Assembly (NCBI GenBank): GCA_002336895.1
Contig: DDFC01000014.1
Coordinates: 1 to 64,000, forward strand
Source of the DNA: Verrucomicrobiaceae bacterium UBA1938
GTDB taxonomy: Bacteria; Verrucomicrobiota; Verrucomicrobiia; Verrucomicrobiales; Verrucomicrobiaceae
DNA length: 64,000 nucleotides
Reading direction: 5' to 3'
Of the stretch, positions 1 to 7,628 are shown one piece after another (position 1 is the first letter of the stretch; the number at the start of each line of letters is the position of its first letter). Made by a program: the position numbers and the translations under genes. The notes under the pieces were generated by a model. It was given only the letters and a program-made list of their open reading frames with translations. It made no database searches and was not told where the DNA came from.

Positions 1-1
1 T

Positions 2-1162
2 GGTGGATTTGGCAAGGGGGTGGGCCTGGGGGCCGCGAACGGCTTTGTGACACTGCCGCCTTCGATGCGCAGCCGCTGCTCGACGCAGGAACGACTGGAG
101 AAGCTGCGCCAGAACGGTGGCACGCCGGAGTGCGAGGCTGCGGTGTCCGCCTCTCTGGAATGGCTCAAAACCCAGCAGAATGCGGACGGCTCATGGGGCC
201 GTGGCAACAAGTGTGCGATGACGGGGCTGGCGCTGCTGTGCTACCTGGGCCGCTGCGAAACGCCGGAGTCCCCCTTCTACGGTGACAATGTGATGAAGGG
301 CATCATGTACCTCATCGAGGTCGGAAAGAAAAATCCCTTTGGCATCTTTTCTGAGACCGGCTGGAAGGGTGAAGCCGCCGGCGGCAAAGGCGGTGCAGGC
401 ACGTATGAGCACGGGATCGCCACCTACGCGCTGGGAGAAATGTACACCCTGGCACGTCTGGGCAGCAAGAGCCTGCCGGGCATGCGCGAGGCCTTTGAAA
501 AAGGTGTGAAGACCATCATCGAGTACCAGAACGACAAGGGCGGCTGGGCTTATGGCGGCAAGGACCAGATCGTGTACAACAAGACTGGCGGCTCCGACCT
601 GTCTGTGGTGGGCTGGCAGTTCCAGGCGCTGAAGGCTGCCAAGAACACGAGCCTGAAGATCGACGGCCTGCACAGCGCGATCGGCAAGATGACGGACTAC
701 CTGGAAACGATGCAGACGAAGGACGGCGGCTTTGGCGGTACGAACCGCGACGCGCACTACAACCAGTGGAGCCTCTCCGGCGTGGGCATCCTGGGCCTGC
801 AGACGATGGCGAAGGGCAAGACCACCCCGATCAAGAAGGGCATCAAGTTCCTGCGCGACTTCATCACTGCCGAGCCGCTGGACTGGAACAAGAACTGCAA
901 CCTCTACTGCTGGTACTACTACACGCAGGCCTTCTTCCAGCAGGGTGGAGATGACTGGAAATTCTACAACCAGCAGTTCCTGCCGCAGATCCTGGCCGCC
1001 CAGCAGGCAGATGGCTCCTTCAAGCACGGCCGCCCGAACTGGCCCGCCGGTGACGCCGCTGATGCCATTTACCGTCAGACTCTCTGCACGCTGCAGCTGG
1101 AGGTGTACTACCGCTACCTGAAAGTGGGCGACCGCGAAGAGTCGTCATTCTTTGACAAGTGA
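2..1162 (+). CDS. Prenyltransferase/squalene-oxidase repeat protein, 5' end outside window
   Basis: The reading frame is open to the left edge, so the start lies upstream; the first visible residues are a Gly-rich stretch (GGFGKGVGLG). The visible part holds repeated motifs typical of the terpenoid-cyclase alpha/alpha-barrel family: ADGSWG near the N-terminus, DKGGWAYGG, KDGGFGG and ADGSFKHG toward the C-terminus, spaced through roughly 350 residues. The family folds into alpha/alpha barrels. In environmental bacteria many such proteins are secreted or membrane-anchored and have no proven cyclase activity. No catalytic DxDD-type motif is evident in the visible portion, so an enzyme function should not be assumed. 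A strong hairpin terminator follows directly, so it ends its transcription unit. Confidence 0.75.
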   Translation, partial: GGFGKGVGLGAANGFVTLPPSMRSRCSTQERLEKLRQNGGTPECEAAVSASLEWLKTQQNADGSWGRGNKCAMTGLALLCYLGRCETPESPFYGDNVMKGIMYLIEVGKKNPFGIFSETGWKGEAAGGKGGAGTYEHGIATYALGEMYTLARLGSKSLPGMREAFEKGVKTIIEYQNDKGGWAYGGKDQIVYNKTGGSDLSVVGWQFQALKAAKNTSLKIDGLHSAIGKMTDYLETMQTKDGGFGGTNRDAHYNQWSLSGVGILGLQTMAKGKTTPIKKGIKFLRDFITAEPLDWNKNCNLYCWYYYTQAFFQQGGDDWKFYNQQFLPQILAAQQADGSFKHGRPNWPAGDAADAIYRQTLCTLQLEVYYRYLKVGDREESSFFDK

Positions 1163-1198
1163 CCGGAGGCTGAGGCCCCGACCCTCCGATTTCCTGAA

Positions 1199-1235
1199 CT
1201 GCCATGCTGGATCCAGCATGGCAGTTTTGTTTTTG
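1199..1235 (+). terminator. Rho-independent terminator
   Basis: A perfect dyad of 12-13 bp arms centred on GGATCC (CTGCCATGCT... paired with ...AGCATGGCAG) is followed directly by TTTTGTTTTT. It lies 37 bases after the stop of the upstream prenyltransferase-repeat gene. Confidence 0.85.
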
Positions 1236-1442
1236 GCAGAACCGCAGCGGAACGCCGTGAGACCTGCACATGAAGACGCTCGTGGGGTGGTTGGAGAACC
1301 AAGCCGCAGCTGTTCAATTTCGACATGACGGTGCCTCTTCTCAGTTTCACAGGAACTGAGCTACTTTGGGCTACCGCCCTGGCGAAGCCAAGCCTTGTTC
1401 CTGTGCAACAAGGAACGCCCCGCTTCACCCCAAACACTTAAA

Positions 1443-1460
1443 CCCGGATTATGCAGTAGA
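1443..1460 (+). repeat. IS left inverted repeat
   Basis: CCCGGATTATGCAGTAGA matches the reverse complement of the right end at 15 of 18 positions; preceded by TTAAA. Confidence 0.8.
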
Positions 1461-2810
1461 GTAAACGAAAGGAGCTGCGAGGGATTGGATCTTGAGGAGG
1501 ATGGCATCCATCCATGGGCGTTTTTGGCGTGGTAGTGAGAGCTTAAGGACTCGTTTGCGGGCGTGCTGGCTGACCCAGCCGCCTAATGCAAAGCAATAGG
1601 ATCGCAGTGTCGAGAGAGTTGCCTGGTTGTGGCTGTTGAGCCCAAAATGGCGGAACAGGCTCATGAGGTTGTAGGCCACCATGATGAACCGGAAAGACGC
1701 CTCGGTGGCCCAGAAGTCCTGCAGGCAGAACGCCTCGAGTCCAAAGTCCTGCTTCAACTCCCGGATGCGGTTTTCGCAGTCCGCACGGCTGTTGTAGATG
1801 TTCCAAATCTGGTCCAGCGGCAGGTCCAGACTGGTCACATACAGGCTGAAGCGGTAGTCGGGCAGGTCTTCGAAGAGCAGCTTGCCTCCGGCCAGGGGGC
1901 GGCGGCTGATCTGCTTGCGCACCACGATGTGGCGGCGCACCCTGGCTTTGGGGTTGGCAGGCTGGTGCCGCCACTCCTTGACCGCGATGCCGGGACAGAC
2001 CTCCACCCAGTCCTTCATACCGTGGATCTCGTTCTTGAGGTTGGCGTAGGCCCGCGCTGCGATGATGTAGTTGAGGCCACGGTCCTCCAGCGCGCTCAAG
2101 ATCTCATCGGTTTAGAAGCCGCTGTCGGCACGCACCAGCCCCACCCTCACACCCTGCAGTGCTTCATCAAAAGTCTCGCGCATGAACTCCACGCAGTTGG
2201 AGCACGCCGCCGTGTTGCCCGGACGCAGCCATGCATTGGCCACCATGCGCGTCTGGCTGATGAAGGCCATGAGCGGATGATGCGAGTTGCGGCCTCTGCG
2301 GTTGGGGTTGTAGCCTTTGGCCGAGCCTTCCTGCCCGCCCTCGCGGGTGATGACCGTGCTGTCAAAGTCCACTGTGACCGGCCCCACATTGATCTGCTCA
2401 AAGAACCACCTCTGCAGCGGCGGGAACACCGCTGTGTTGCGTGCTTGGGAGAACTTGCCAAAAAACCGGCTGTAGGTGCTTTGGCTGGGCAGGCTCGCAT
2501 AGCCAAAAATGGCCGCCAGCGTCTGGTCCTGCCGCAGCCAGTCGCAGTGAATGTAACGGCTGGCTCCCGTCCAGATGCCCAGCCAGAAGCTCTCAATGAC
2601 ATGAACCGGATCGTAGGCGCGGTTCGATCCCCCTACAGGCAGGTCCAGCGTGGCCAGATGCTCAAGGATGCCGCTCTGGTCGACAAAGCGCTTGATGAGC
2701 GCCATGCCGCCAAACGGCGTCACCGGCTTGTCGCAATACTCAATGGGCAGGTTCACCATCACGGTGACTCTTGCACACTCGTCAATCCCTTGCTCCATCA
2801 AGCACTTCAC
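1449..2810 (-). pseudogene. IS1380-type transposase, interrupted by an in-frame TAA
   Basis: Two consecutive open segments lie in the same frame, 232 codons then about 220 codons, separated only by a TAA at 2112-2114. Read through, the protein would be about 453 codons, the usual size for this family. The first segment has VDFDSTV (first catalytic Asp) and ends at RADSGF (second Asp). The second segment has YNSRADCENRIRELKQDF, containing the catalytic Glu, then the conserved FWATEASFRF and YNLMSLFR blocks. The stop falls directly after the second Asp motif, so neither half carries the full DDE triad. A single substitution, rather than a frameshift, explains the damage. The true start may be the downstream MVNLPIEYCD. 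Confidence 0.85.
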
Positions 2811-2824
2811 CCCGCCTCTTGCGT

Positions 2825-2842
2825 TCTATTGCATGCTCCGGG
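2825..2842 (-). repeat. IS right inverted repeat
   Basis: Read on the minus strand it is CCCGGAGCATGCAATAGA, matching the left end at 15 of 18 positions; followed on the plus strand by TTAAA. Confidence 0.8.
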
Positions 2843-2855
2843 TTAAAATGTAGAA

Positions 2856-3275
2856 CTACCTCGCCCCCACCTGACGCAGCCACTCTTCGAGGTTGTAGTA
2901 GTTGGTGATGCGGCGGACTTTGCCGTCCAGGAGATCGAAGAAGGCACCGACGCGCAGACGGTAGCGCTGACCGGTGGCGGGCGGCAGGCCATCATCGGTG
3001 GAGAGGTACTGCCCCTCGATGTAAAACTCCGCCGCGCCACGCGTGCCGTCTTCAGAGGCGAAGACGACGAGGTCGCACACCTGCTCGCGGTAGCAGCGGT
3101 CCATGCGCTCAAGGAAGGCGCGGAAGGCATCCAGGCCGGTTTCAGCGCCACCTTGATTGATGTCGTGCACGACGTCGTCAGTCAGGAGCGCGAGGAAGGC
3201 TGCGCGGTCTCCGGAGTTGAACGTGGTGTAATACGTCTGAATGAGGGAGAGCGCCTGCTGCTGGGGATGGGCCAT
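2856..3275 (-). CDS. SnoaL-like / ketosteroid-isomerase-related protein
   Basis: A 139-residue protein with the compact alpha+beta cone layout of the NTF2-like/SnoaL superfamily. It has an N-terminal helix with TYYTTFNSGDRAAF, the DDVVHDIN strand typical of the pocket, then three strands ending in ITNYYNLEEWL. It resembles the uncharacterised ketosteroid-isomerase-related group rather than a proven isomerase. The substrate cannot be read from sequence. It is divergent from the following peptidase-like gene and its 3' end abuts the insertion sequence. Confidence 0.75.
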   Translation of the reverse strand: MAHPQQQALSLIQTYYTTFNSGDRAAFLALLTDDVVHDINQGGAETGLDAFRAFLERMDRCYREQVCDLVVFASEDGTRGAAEFYIEGQYLSTDDGLPPATGQRYRLRVGAFFDLLDGKVRRITNYYNLEEWLRQVGAR

Positions 3276-3384
3276 GATTGAATGAGTGTGTGCTCAGGAT
3301 GAATCCCGTGGTGCGGGCGTCAAACTAGAAAATCGTGGATGGGAGGTTGCGAGACGGAGACGGGCGGCTAAACATCCAACGTCT

Positions 3385-4353
3385 ATGTTTTCCCCCAGCA
3401 TGGCGTGGCTCAGCTCCCGCGCATTGACCCTTGGCATCTGTTTCTCCTTCATCACCGGTGGTACCGCCCTGCAGGCGCAGTCCGCAGTCATGGTGGTGGA
3501 TGCCTTCAATAAAAAAGTACATGTGGCGGCAGACGCCCACTCCAAGCGCCCGGTGGGCGGCCTGGCCAAGATAGCCACCGCGATGGTGACCCTGGACTGG
3601 TCTGAGGCCTCCCGAGTGGGCGTGGGTGTGCTGGCCACCGTACCCGCGTATGCCTTTCAAATGTCCGACGCAGGCAGCATCGGCCTGCAGCCCGGAGACC
3701 AGGTCACGCTGCGAGATCTGATCTACGCCACGATGATGGGCGGGGACAACATCGCCGCGATCACGCTGGGGGATTTCGTGGGCCGCGACCACCTGACACG
3801 CCTGCAGCGCGCCGGGCACCCGATGGAGGAGTTTGTACGGCAGATGAACCAGCTGGCGGCACGCGAAGGTGCACGCGGCACGCGCTTCACCAACCCGCAC
3901 GGGCTGGAAAACTCCCGCCCCCTGCCCTATTCCACAGCGGCGGACATCGCCCGCCTGGCCATCTACGCCGTGTCCCGCCCGGCGCTGCGCTTTTATACCA
4001 ATCAGACGAGCCGCAGCATCACCATCTACCGCAGCGGCCAGCAGATCTCCGTGCCGCTGACAAACACGAATGAGCTGCTGGGAGTGGACCGGATCGACGG
4101 CGTGAAGTCGGGCAACACCCCGCGTGCGGGCGGCTGCCTGGTGATCTCCGCCGAGAAGCCCTCCAGCGTGCAGGTGCAGGCGGACAACACGAGCCTGATC
4201 TACCGCCACCGCATGGTGGTGGTGGTGCTGGGCTCCGCCAACCCGTCTGCCGAGGCGCGCGCGCTGCTGCACCAGGGCTGGGCCGCCTATGACCGCTGGC
4301 TGGCGGCAGGCCGCCCGATCACGGACAAGAAGCAGATGCTGGATCACTTCTGA
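3385..4353 (+). CDS. D-alanyl-D-alanine carboxypeptidase-like (S11 family) protein with altered active site
   Basis: A secreted protein; the chosen ATG gives a signal-type N-terminus (TLGICFSFITGG, then ALQAQ), whereas the upstream in-frame start does not. The fold resembles penicillin-binding S11 peptidases, which trim peptidoglycan stem peptides: the first motif region RPVGGLAKIATAMV, the second motif region GGDNIAAITL and the third VDGVKSGNTPRAG are all in order. In active enzymes the first box is SxxK and the second SxN. Here the serines are replaced by glycine (GLAK and GDN), while the lysine and the KSG box are kept. The protein may be non-catalytic or use different chemistry. The upstream neighbour is divergent, and pfk follows 72 bases downstream. 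Confidence 0.8.
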   Translation: MFSPSMAWLSSRALTLGICFSFITGGTALQAQSAVMVVDAFNKKVHVAADAHSKRPVGGLAKIATAMVTLDWSEASRVGVGVLATVPAYAFQMSDAGSIGLQPGDQVTLRDLIYATMMGGDNIAAITLGDFVGRDHLTRLQRAGHPMEEFVRQMNQLAAREGARGTRFTNPHGLENSRPLPYSTAADIARLAIYAVSRPALRFYTNQTSRSITIYRSGQQISVPLTNTNELLGVDRIDGVKSGNTPRAGGCLVISAEKPSSVQVQADNTSLIYRHRMVVVVLGSANPSAEARALLHQGWAAYDRWLAAGRPITDKKQMLDHF

Positions 4354-4425
4354 TCCGGGCTTTTCTGCTGGCATCGTTTCTGCGCCCTTTCTTTCTCCCA
4401 ACCCAAACCTCCCAAGACAAACACC

Positions 4426-5505
4426 ATGAGAATCGGCATTTTGAACAGCGGCGGGGACTGCCCCGGACTCAACGCAGTCATTCACGGCGTCGTCGGCGCG
4501 GCGCACACCCTCGGATGGGAAGTCGTCGGCTTCCGCGACGGCTTTGAAGGTCTGCTGCCTCCGGGCGACTACATGATGCTGAACACCGAGAAGACCATCG
4601 GCATCATGAAACTGGGCGGCACCATCCTGGGCACCACCAACAAGGGGCACTTTGTGGCCAAGGTGGGCGAAGGCAATGTGGCGCAGGTACCGGCGGAGAT
4701 CGTGGAAAAGGCCAAGAACACACTCCGCCATCTGGAAGTGGGCGCACTCATCGTGGTGGGTGGAGACGGCAGCCTGACCACGGGCCTGCAGCTCTACCAA
4801 ATGGGCGTGCCGGTGATCGGCGTGCCGAAGACGATCGACAATGACATCCAGGCCACGGCGACCTCGTTCGGCTTTGACTCCGCCGTGGCTGCGGTGGTGG
4901 ATGCACTGGACCGCCTGCACACCACGGCCGAGAGCCATAAGCGCGTGATCGTGCTGGAGGTGATGGGACGCCACGCAGGGTGGATCGCCCTTTACGGTGG
5001 CATGGCCGGCGGTGCGGATGTGATCCTGCTGCCGGAGATCCCCTTCAACTTTGCCCATGTGGCCAAGGCCATCCGCAAGCGTGATGCCGCCGGACACCAC
5101 AGCACGCTGGTAGTGGTGGCCGAAGGTGCGCACATGGAAACCGGAGAGCTGCTGACGAAGGAACGCGTGGGTACGAAGGGCGAGGACCGACTGGGCGGCA
5201 TCGGCGACTACGTGGCCAAGCACATCGAGAAAGACACAGGCAAGGAAACCCGGGCATGCACACTGGGCCACCTGCAACGCGGCGGCGCCCCCACGGCGCT
5301 GGACCGCATCCTGGGCGTGCGCTTTGGCGCGAAGGCCGTGGAGCTGATCTCCCAGGGCAGCTTTGGCCGCATGGTGAGCTACCAGCAGTACCAGGTGGGA
5401 GATGTGCCGATCGAAGAAGCGGTGCATCAGCTCCGGCTGGTGAGCAAGGACAGCGAAATCGTACGCGCCTCCCGTGCGATCGGCATCTCGTTTGGAGACT
5501 GCTAA
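4426..5505 (+). CDS. pfkA: 6-phosphofructokinase
   Basis: A 359-residue cytosolic glycolytic kinase that phosphorylates fructose 6-phosphate. The nucleotide-binding N-terminus GILNSGGDCPGLNAVI, the phosphoryl-donor loop VVGGDGSLTTG, the catalytic PKTIDNDI and the substrate loop EVMGRHAGW are all present. The loop glycine of GGDGS is the residue normally seen in ATP-dependent enzymes. The lysine of PKTIDND is the residue seen in pyrophosphate-dependent and mixed group III enzymes. By analogy with actinobacterial group III enzymes an ATP-dependent enzyme is likelier, but the donor is not settled by sequence. It ends before a bidirectional terminator shared with efp. Confidence 0.93.
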   Translation: MRIGILNSGGDCPGLNAVIHGVVGAAHTLGWEVVGFRDGFEGLLPPGDYMMLNTEKTIGIMKLGGTILGTTNKGHFVAKVGEGNVAQVPAEIVEKAKNTLRHLEVGALIVVGGDGSLTTGLQLYQMGVPVIGVPKTIDNDIQATATSFGFDSAVAAVVDALDRLHTTAESHKRVIVLEVMGRHAGWIALYGGMAGGADVILLPEIPFNFAHVAKAIRKRDAAGHHSTLVVVAEGAHMETGELLTKERVGTKGEDRLGGIGDYVAKHIEKDTGKETRACTLGHLQRGGAPTALDRILGVRFGAKAVELISQGSFGRMVSYQQYQVGDVPIEEAVHQLRLVSKDSEIVRASRAIGISFGDC

Positions 5506-5531
5506 ACGCGAGCCTCATTTCATCTGACAAC

Positions 5532-5565
5532 AAAAACGCCCGCGTGAAATCACGCGGGCGTTTTT
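5532..5565. terminator. Bidirectional terminator between pfk and efp
   Basis: A perfect stem CGCCCGCGTGA / TCACGCGGGCG with a 2-base loop is flanked by AAAAA on the left and TTTTT on the right. It can serve both converging genes. Confidence 0.9.
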
Positions 5566-5592
5566 GGTTTTGGAATGAGCGGGGCGGAAGGA

Positions 5593-6162
5593 TTAGTTCG
5601 CGCGGCCGAGGTAGGTGCCGTCTTCGGTCTTGACGCTGATCTTGTCGCCAGGGCCGATGAAGAGAGGAACCTGCACACGCATGCCGGACTCGGTGGTGGC
5701 CTCCTTGTACACGTTGTTGGCGGAGTCACCTTTCACGCCGGCAGGGCTGTCCGTGACGGTCATGATGATGTTGGCAGGAAGCTCGATGCCGGCGACGACG
5801 TCGTCAGCGAAGACGACGAGGTACTTCTGGCCTTCGATGAGGAAGCCACGGGTCTTGGCGTCGAGCTTGTCTTCGCCGATGAGCACGTCTTCAAAGGTCT
5901 CAGGATGGATGAAGTGGTAGCCGTCGCCGTCCTTGTAGCTGAACTCATGGTTGTCCTTCACGAGGTTCACGGATTCGAGAGACTCGTTGGAGGTCATACG
6001 CAGGTTGTACATCTTGCCGATCGTGATGCTGCGGACGGACATCTGCACGAAGGAGGCCATGCGCGGAGGCGTCTTGAGTTCGGTGTCGGTGACGACGCAG
6101 ACGTCGTTGTTGTAGCGGACGGCGTGTCCTTTGCGGAGATTGATAACTGGAGTGGCTGGCAT
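5593..6162 (-). CDS. efp: Elongation factor P
   Basis: A 189-residue translation factor that relieves ribosome stalling at polyproline. The start MPATPVINLRKG gives the usual family length; an upstream in-frame start would add 15 unlikely residues. The three-domain EF-P layout is visible: N-terminal KOW-like domain, middle domain, and C-terminal OB domain with GPGDKISVKTEDGTYLGR. The tip of the first domain, where E. coli carries a beta-lysylated Lys34 in PGKG, reads KTPPRMASF, so Arg34 stands at the modified position. Arg at this site is known in the rhamnosylated EF-P of some proteobacteria. No modification enzyme is encoded nearby. Confidence 0.95.
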   Translation of the reverse strand: MPATPVINLRKGHAVRYNNDVCVVTDTELKTPPRMASFVQMSVRSITIGKMYNLRMTSNESLESVNLVKDNHEFSYKDGDGYHFIHPETFEDVLIGEDKLDAKTRGFLIEGQKYLVVFADDVVAGIELPANIIMTVTDSPAGVKGDSANNVYKEATTESGMRVQVPLFIGPGDKISVKTEDGTYLGRAN

Positions 6163-6328
6163 AAGAGAGCCTGCTTTCTTGGCGAGTTTGGCGTGTTTTG
6201 CAAGCACAGGTTCACCCGGGGCCGGGGAGGCGGCGAAGAGGGAGATGCCATTCGTGGCCGATGATGACGGGAGGATGGCGCTGGATGCGCATTGCTTTCC
6301 GGCGTTTCAGGAGGATGCTGCGTGTGCT

Positions 6329-6715
6329 ATGAAAGCATGCACAACCACCCATGCCGGCAAAGCCGGTCTTATTCTGTGTGTTTCCGCGGTCATCGCCCTC
6401 ACCGGCTGTGATCCTTACTATGGCGGCCCCGGCTACGGCTATGGCTCCTATGCCCCGGCCTTCAGCAGCAGCAACTACCTCTACTACCCGCGCTACTCCA
6501 CCTACTACCACCCGCAGACGAGAATGTACCATTACCACAATGGCTCCTCATGGGTGTCCAGCCCGCGGCCGTGGAATGTGCCTCACAATGTGATCCGCAC
6601 CTCCCCCTCCGTGCCGCTGTACCTGAACAGCCACCCGCAGTATCATCACAACGGCGTGTCTCACACCTATCCGCAGAACTGGAGCCAGCCGCACAACTGG
6701 CAGCACCATCACTAG
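6329..6715 (+). CDS. Small Tyr/His-rich lipoprotein
   Basis: The 128-residue product begins MKACTTTHAGKAG and has a hydrophobic stretch ending in the lipobox LTGC. The mature part is unusually rich in Tyr, His, Ser and Pro (GYGYGSYAP, YLYYPRYSTYYHPQ) and ends QHHH. An upstream in-frame start would overlap efp on the other strand and hide the signal sequence, so the internal ATG is chosen. Most likely an envelope lipoprotein; the His/Tyr-rich surface could bind metals, but that is only inference. No family is recognised. Confidence 0.65.
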   Translation: MKACTTTHAGKAGLILCVSAVIALTGCDPYYGGPGYGYGSYAPAFSSSNYLYYPRYSTYYHPQTRMYHYHNGSSWVSSPRPWNVPHNVIRTSPSVPLYLNSHPQYHHNGVSHTYPQNWSQPHNWQHHH

Positions 6716-6983
6716 ACCGCGAAGCGTGTCTTGAGATCAAGGCTCTCTGAGAAGCCGGATCTCGTCTGCCAGTGCTTCATCTGCACGATGAAGAATGGCG
6801 GCGGGGTCCGGCTTTGTTGTTTCACCCCATTGTGTGAAGCCCGGACATGCGGTGCATGCCATGCGTGATGAATGCGTATGAAATCATGGGAGATGAAAAA
6901 ATGTTTCAAAACATTGATTTTCCTCTTGCGAAACTTCGCATCGAACGCACTATGCACGCCCGCATCGCTCCGAGCGAAACAAC

Positions 6984-7058
6984 GACCCCTTCGTCTAGCG
7001 GTTAGGACACATCCCTTTCACGGATGCGACACGAGTTCGATTCTCGTAGGGGTCGCCA
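6984..7058 (+). tRNA. tRNA-Glu (anticodon TTC)
   Basis: The acceptor stem GACCCCT pairs with AGGGGTC (7048-7054), followed by discriminator G and an encoded CCA. The D-arm, the anticodon loop CTTTCAC giving TTC, and a T-arm with GAGTTCGATTCTC are all recognisable. Confidence 0.95.
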
Positions 7059-7628
7059 CTCTTACACCAAATCCGGTGAAGAGTTGAGACCAGTCGGCTG
7101 CAAAAAATAGCACGGCTTTCAGGACCTCAAAAAACAATAGCCCTCGAATAGAAGGCACCTCGTTGTTTCGAAGCATTGCACACACAAAGCAGCAAGACGC
7201 TGCGCAGATCAGCGAAACAGAACGCCCAGAAAAAGCCGCACAGCCGATCTATCACAAGCCACGGCTACAGCCATGTTAAAAACAGACCGCATGCTCCCGG
7301 CGGACGGCGAAAGATGAGGGCGCGCGGAGCCCCCCCCCTTGGAAAAGCCGCTGAAGTGCGACTCAAGCCTTGCGACACCATGAATGGAAGCCCTCTTTTG
7401 AGGGTGGTGGCAGCACCGCAGGAAGGGGTGGAAAAGCCGAGGAAGCGGCCCCGGAAATGCTGAATCAAAATTCAGATGCGCAAAGTGTGCGGAAAAATCC
7501 TTGAACAATGAGGTGTTAATATTTAACCTCCCTTAATTAGCGCAAATGCTGAGGTATTTATTTATAAAAACTAGATTTTCCACACAGGCTTGCTACTTTG
7601 TCGTTAAGTCGGGCCGCTTCATCTGCCG
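7059..7628. other. 570-bp non-coding stretch after tRNA-Glu
   Basis: No convincing gene. Short open frames on both strands lack recognisable domains or ribosome sites. The segment turns AT-rich from about 7500 to 7590, as expected for the promoter region of the large downstream gene, and contains one dyad described separately. No known RNA family is recognised. Confidence 0.5.
7510..7530. promoter_or_regulatory. AT-rich dyad upstream of the SPF/LFG-repeat protein gene
   Basis: GAGGTGTTAATATTTAACCTC contains GTTAA-TAT-TTAAC with flanking GAGG/CCTC complementarity. It lies about 100 bases before the start codon in the only AT-rich patch of the region. It could be an operator or part of the promoter. 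Confidence 0.3.

Larger units (their letters stand above)
1443..2842 (-). mobile_element. IS1380-family-like insertion sequence, 1400 bp
   Basis: The element is bounded by imperfect 18-bp inverted repeats starting CCCGGA (15 of 18 identical). It is flanked on both sides by the pentamer TTAAA (1438-1442 and 2843-2847), read as the target duplication. It carries one transposase frame on the minus strand with DDE motifs of the IS1380 type. The insertion lies just downstream of the SnoaL-like gene's stop codon and breaks no recognisable gene. Because the transposase has an in-frame stop, the copy is probably not autonomously active. The intact flanking duplication suggests a fairly recent insertion. 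Confidence 0.85.

Noticed and set aside
3325..5427. A 700-codon minus-strand open frame opposite the carboxypeptidase-like and pfk genes
   Set aside because: No domain-like sequence; overlaps two supported genes fully.
7176..7463. A 95-codon open frame after tRNA-Glu
   Set aside because: Basic, low-information sequence without ribosome site or family; an opposite-strand frame of the same size exists.
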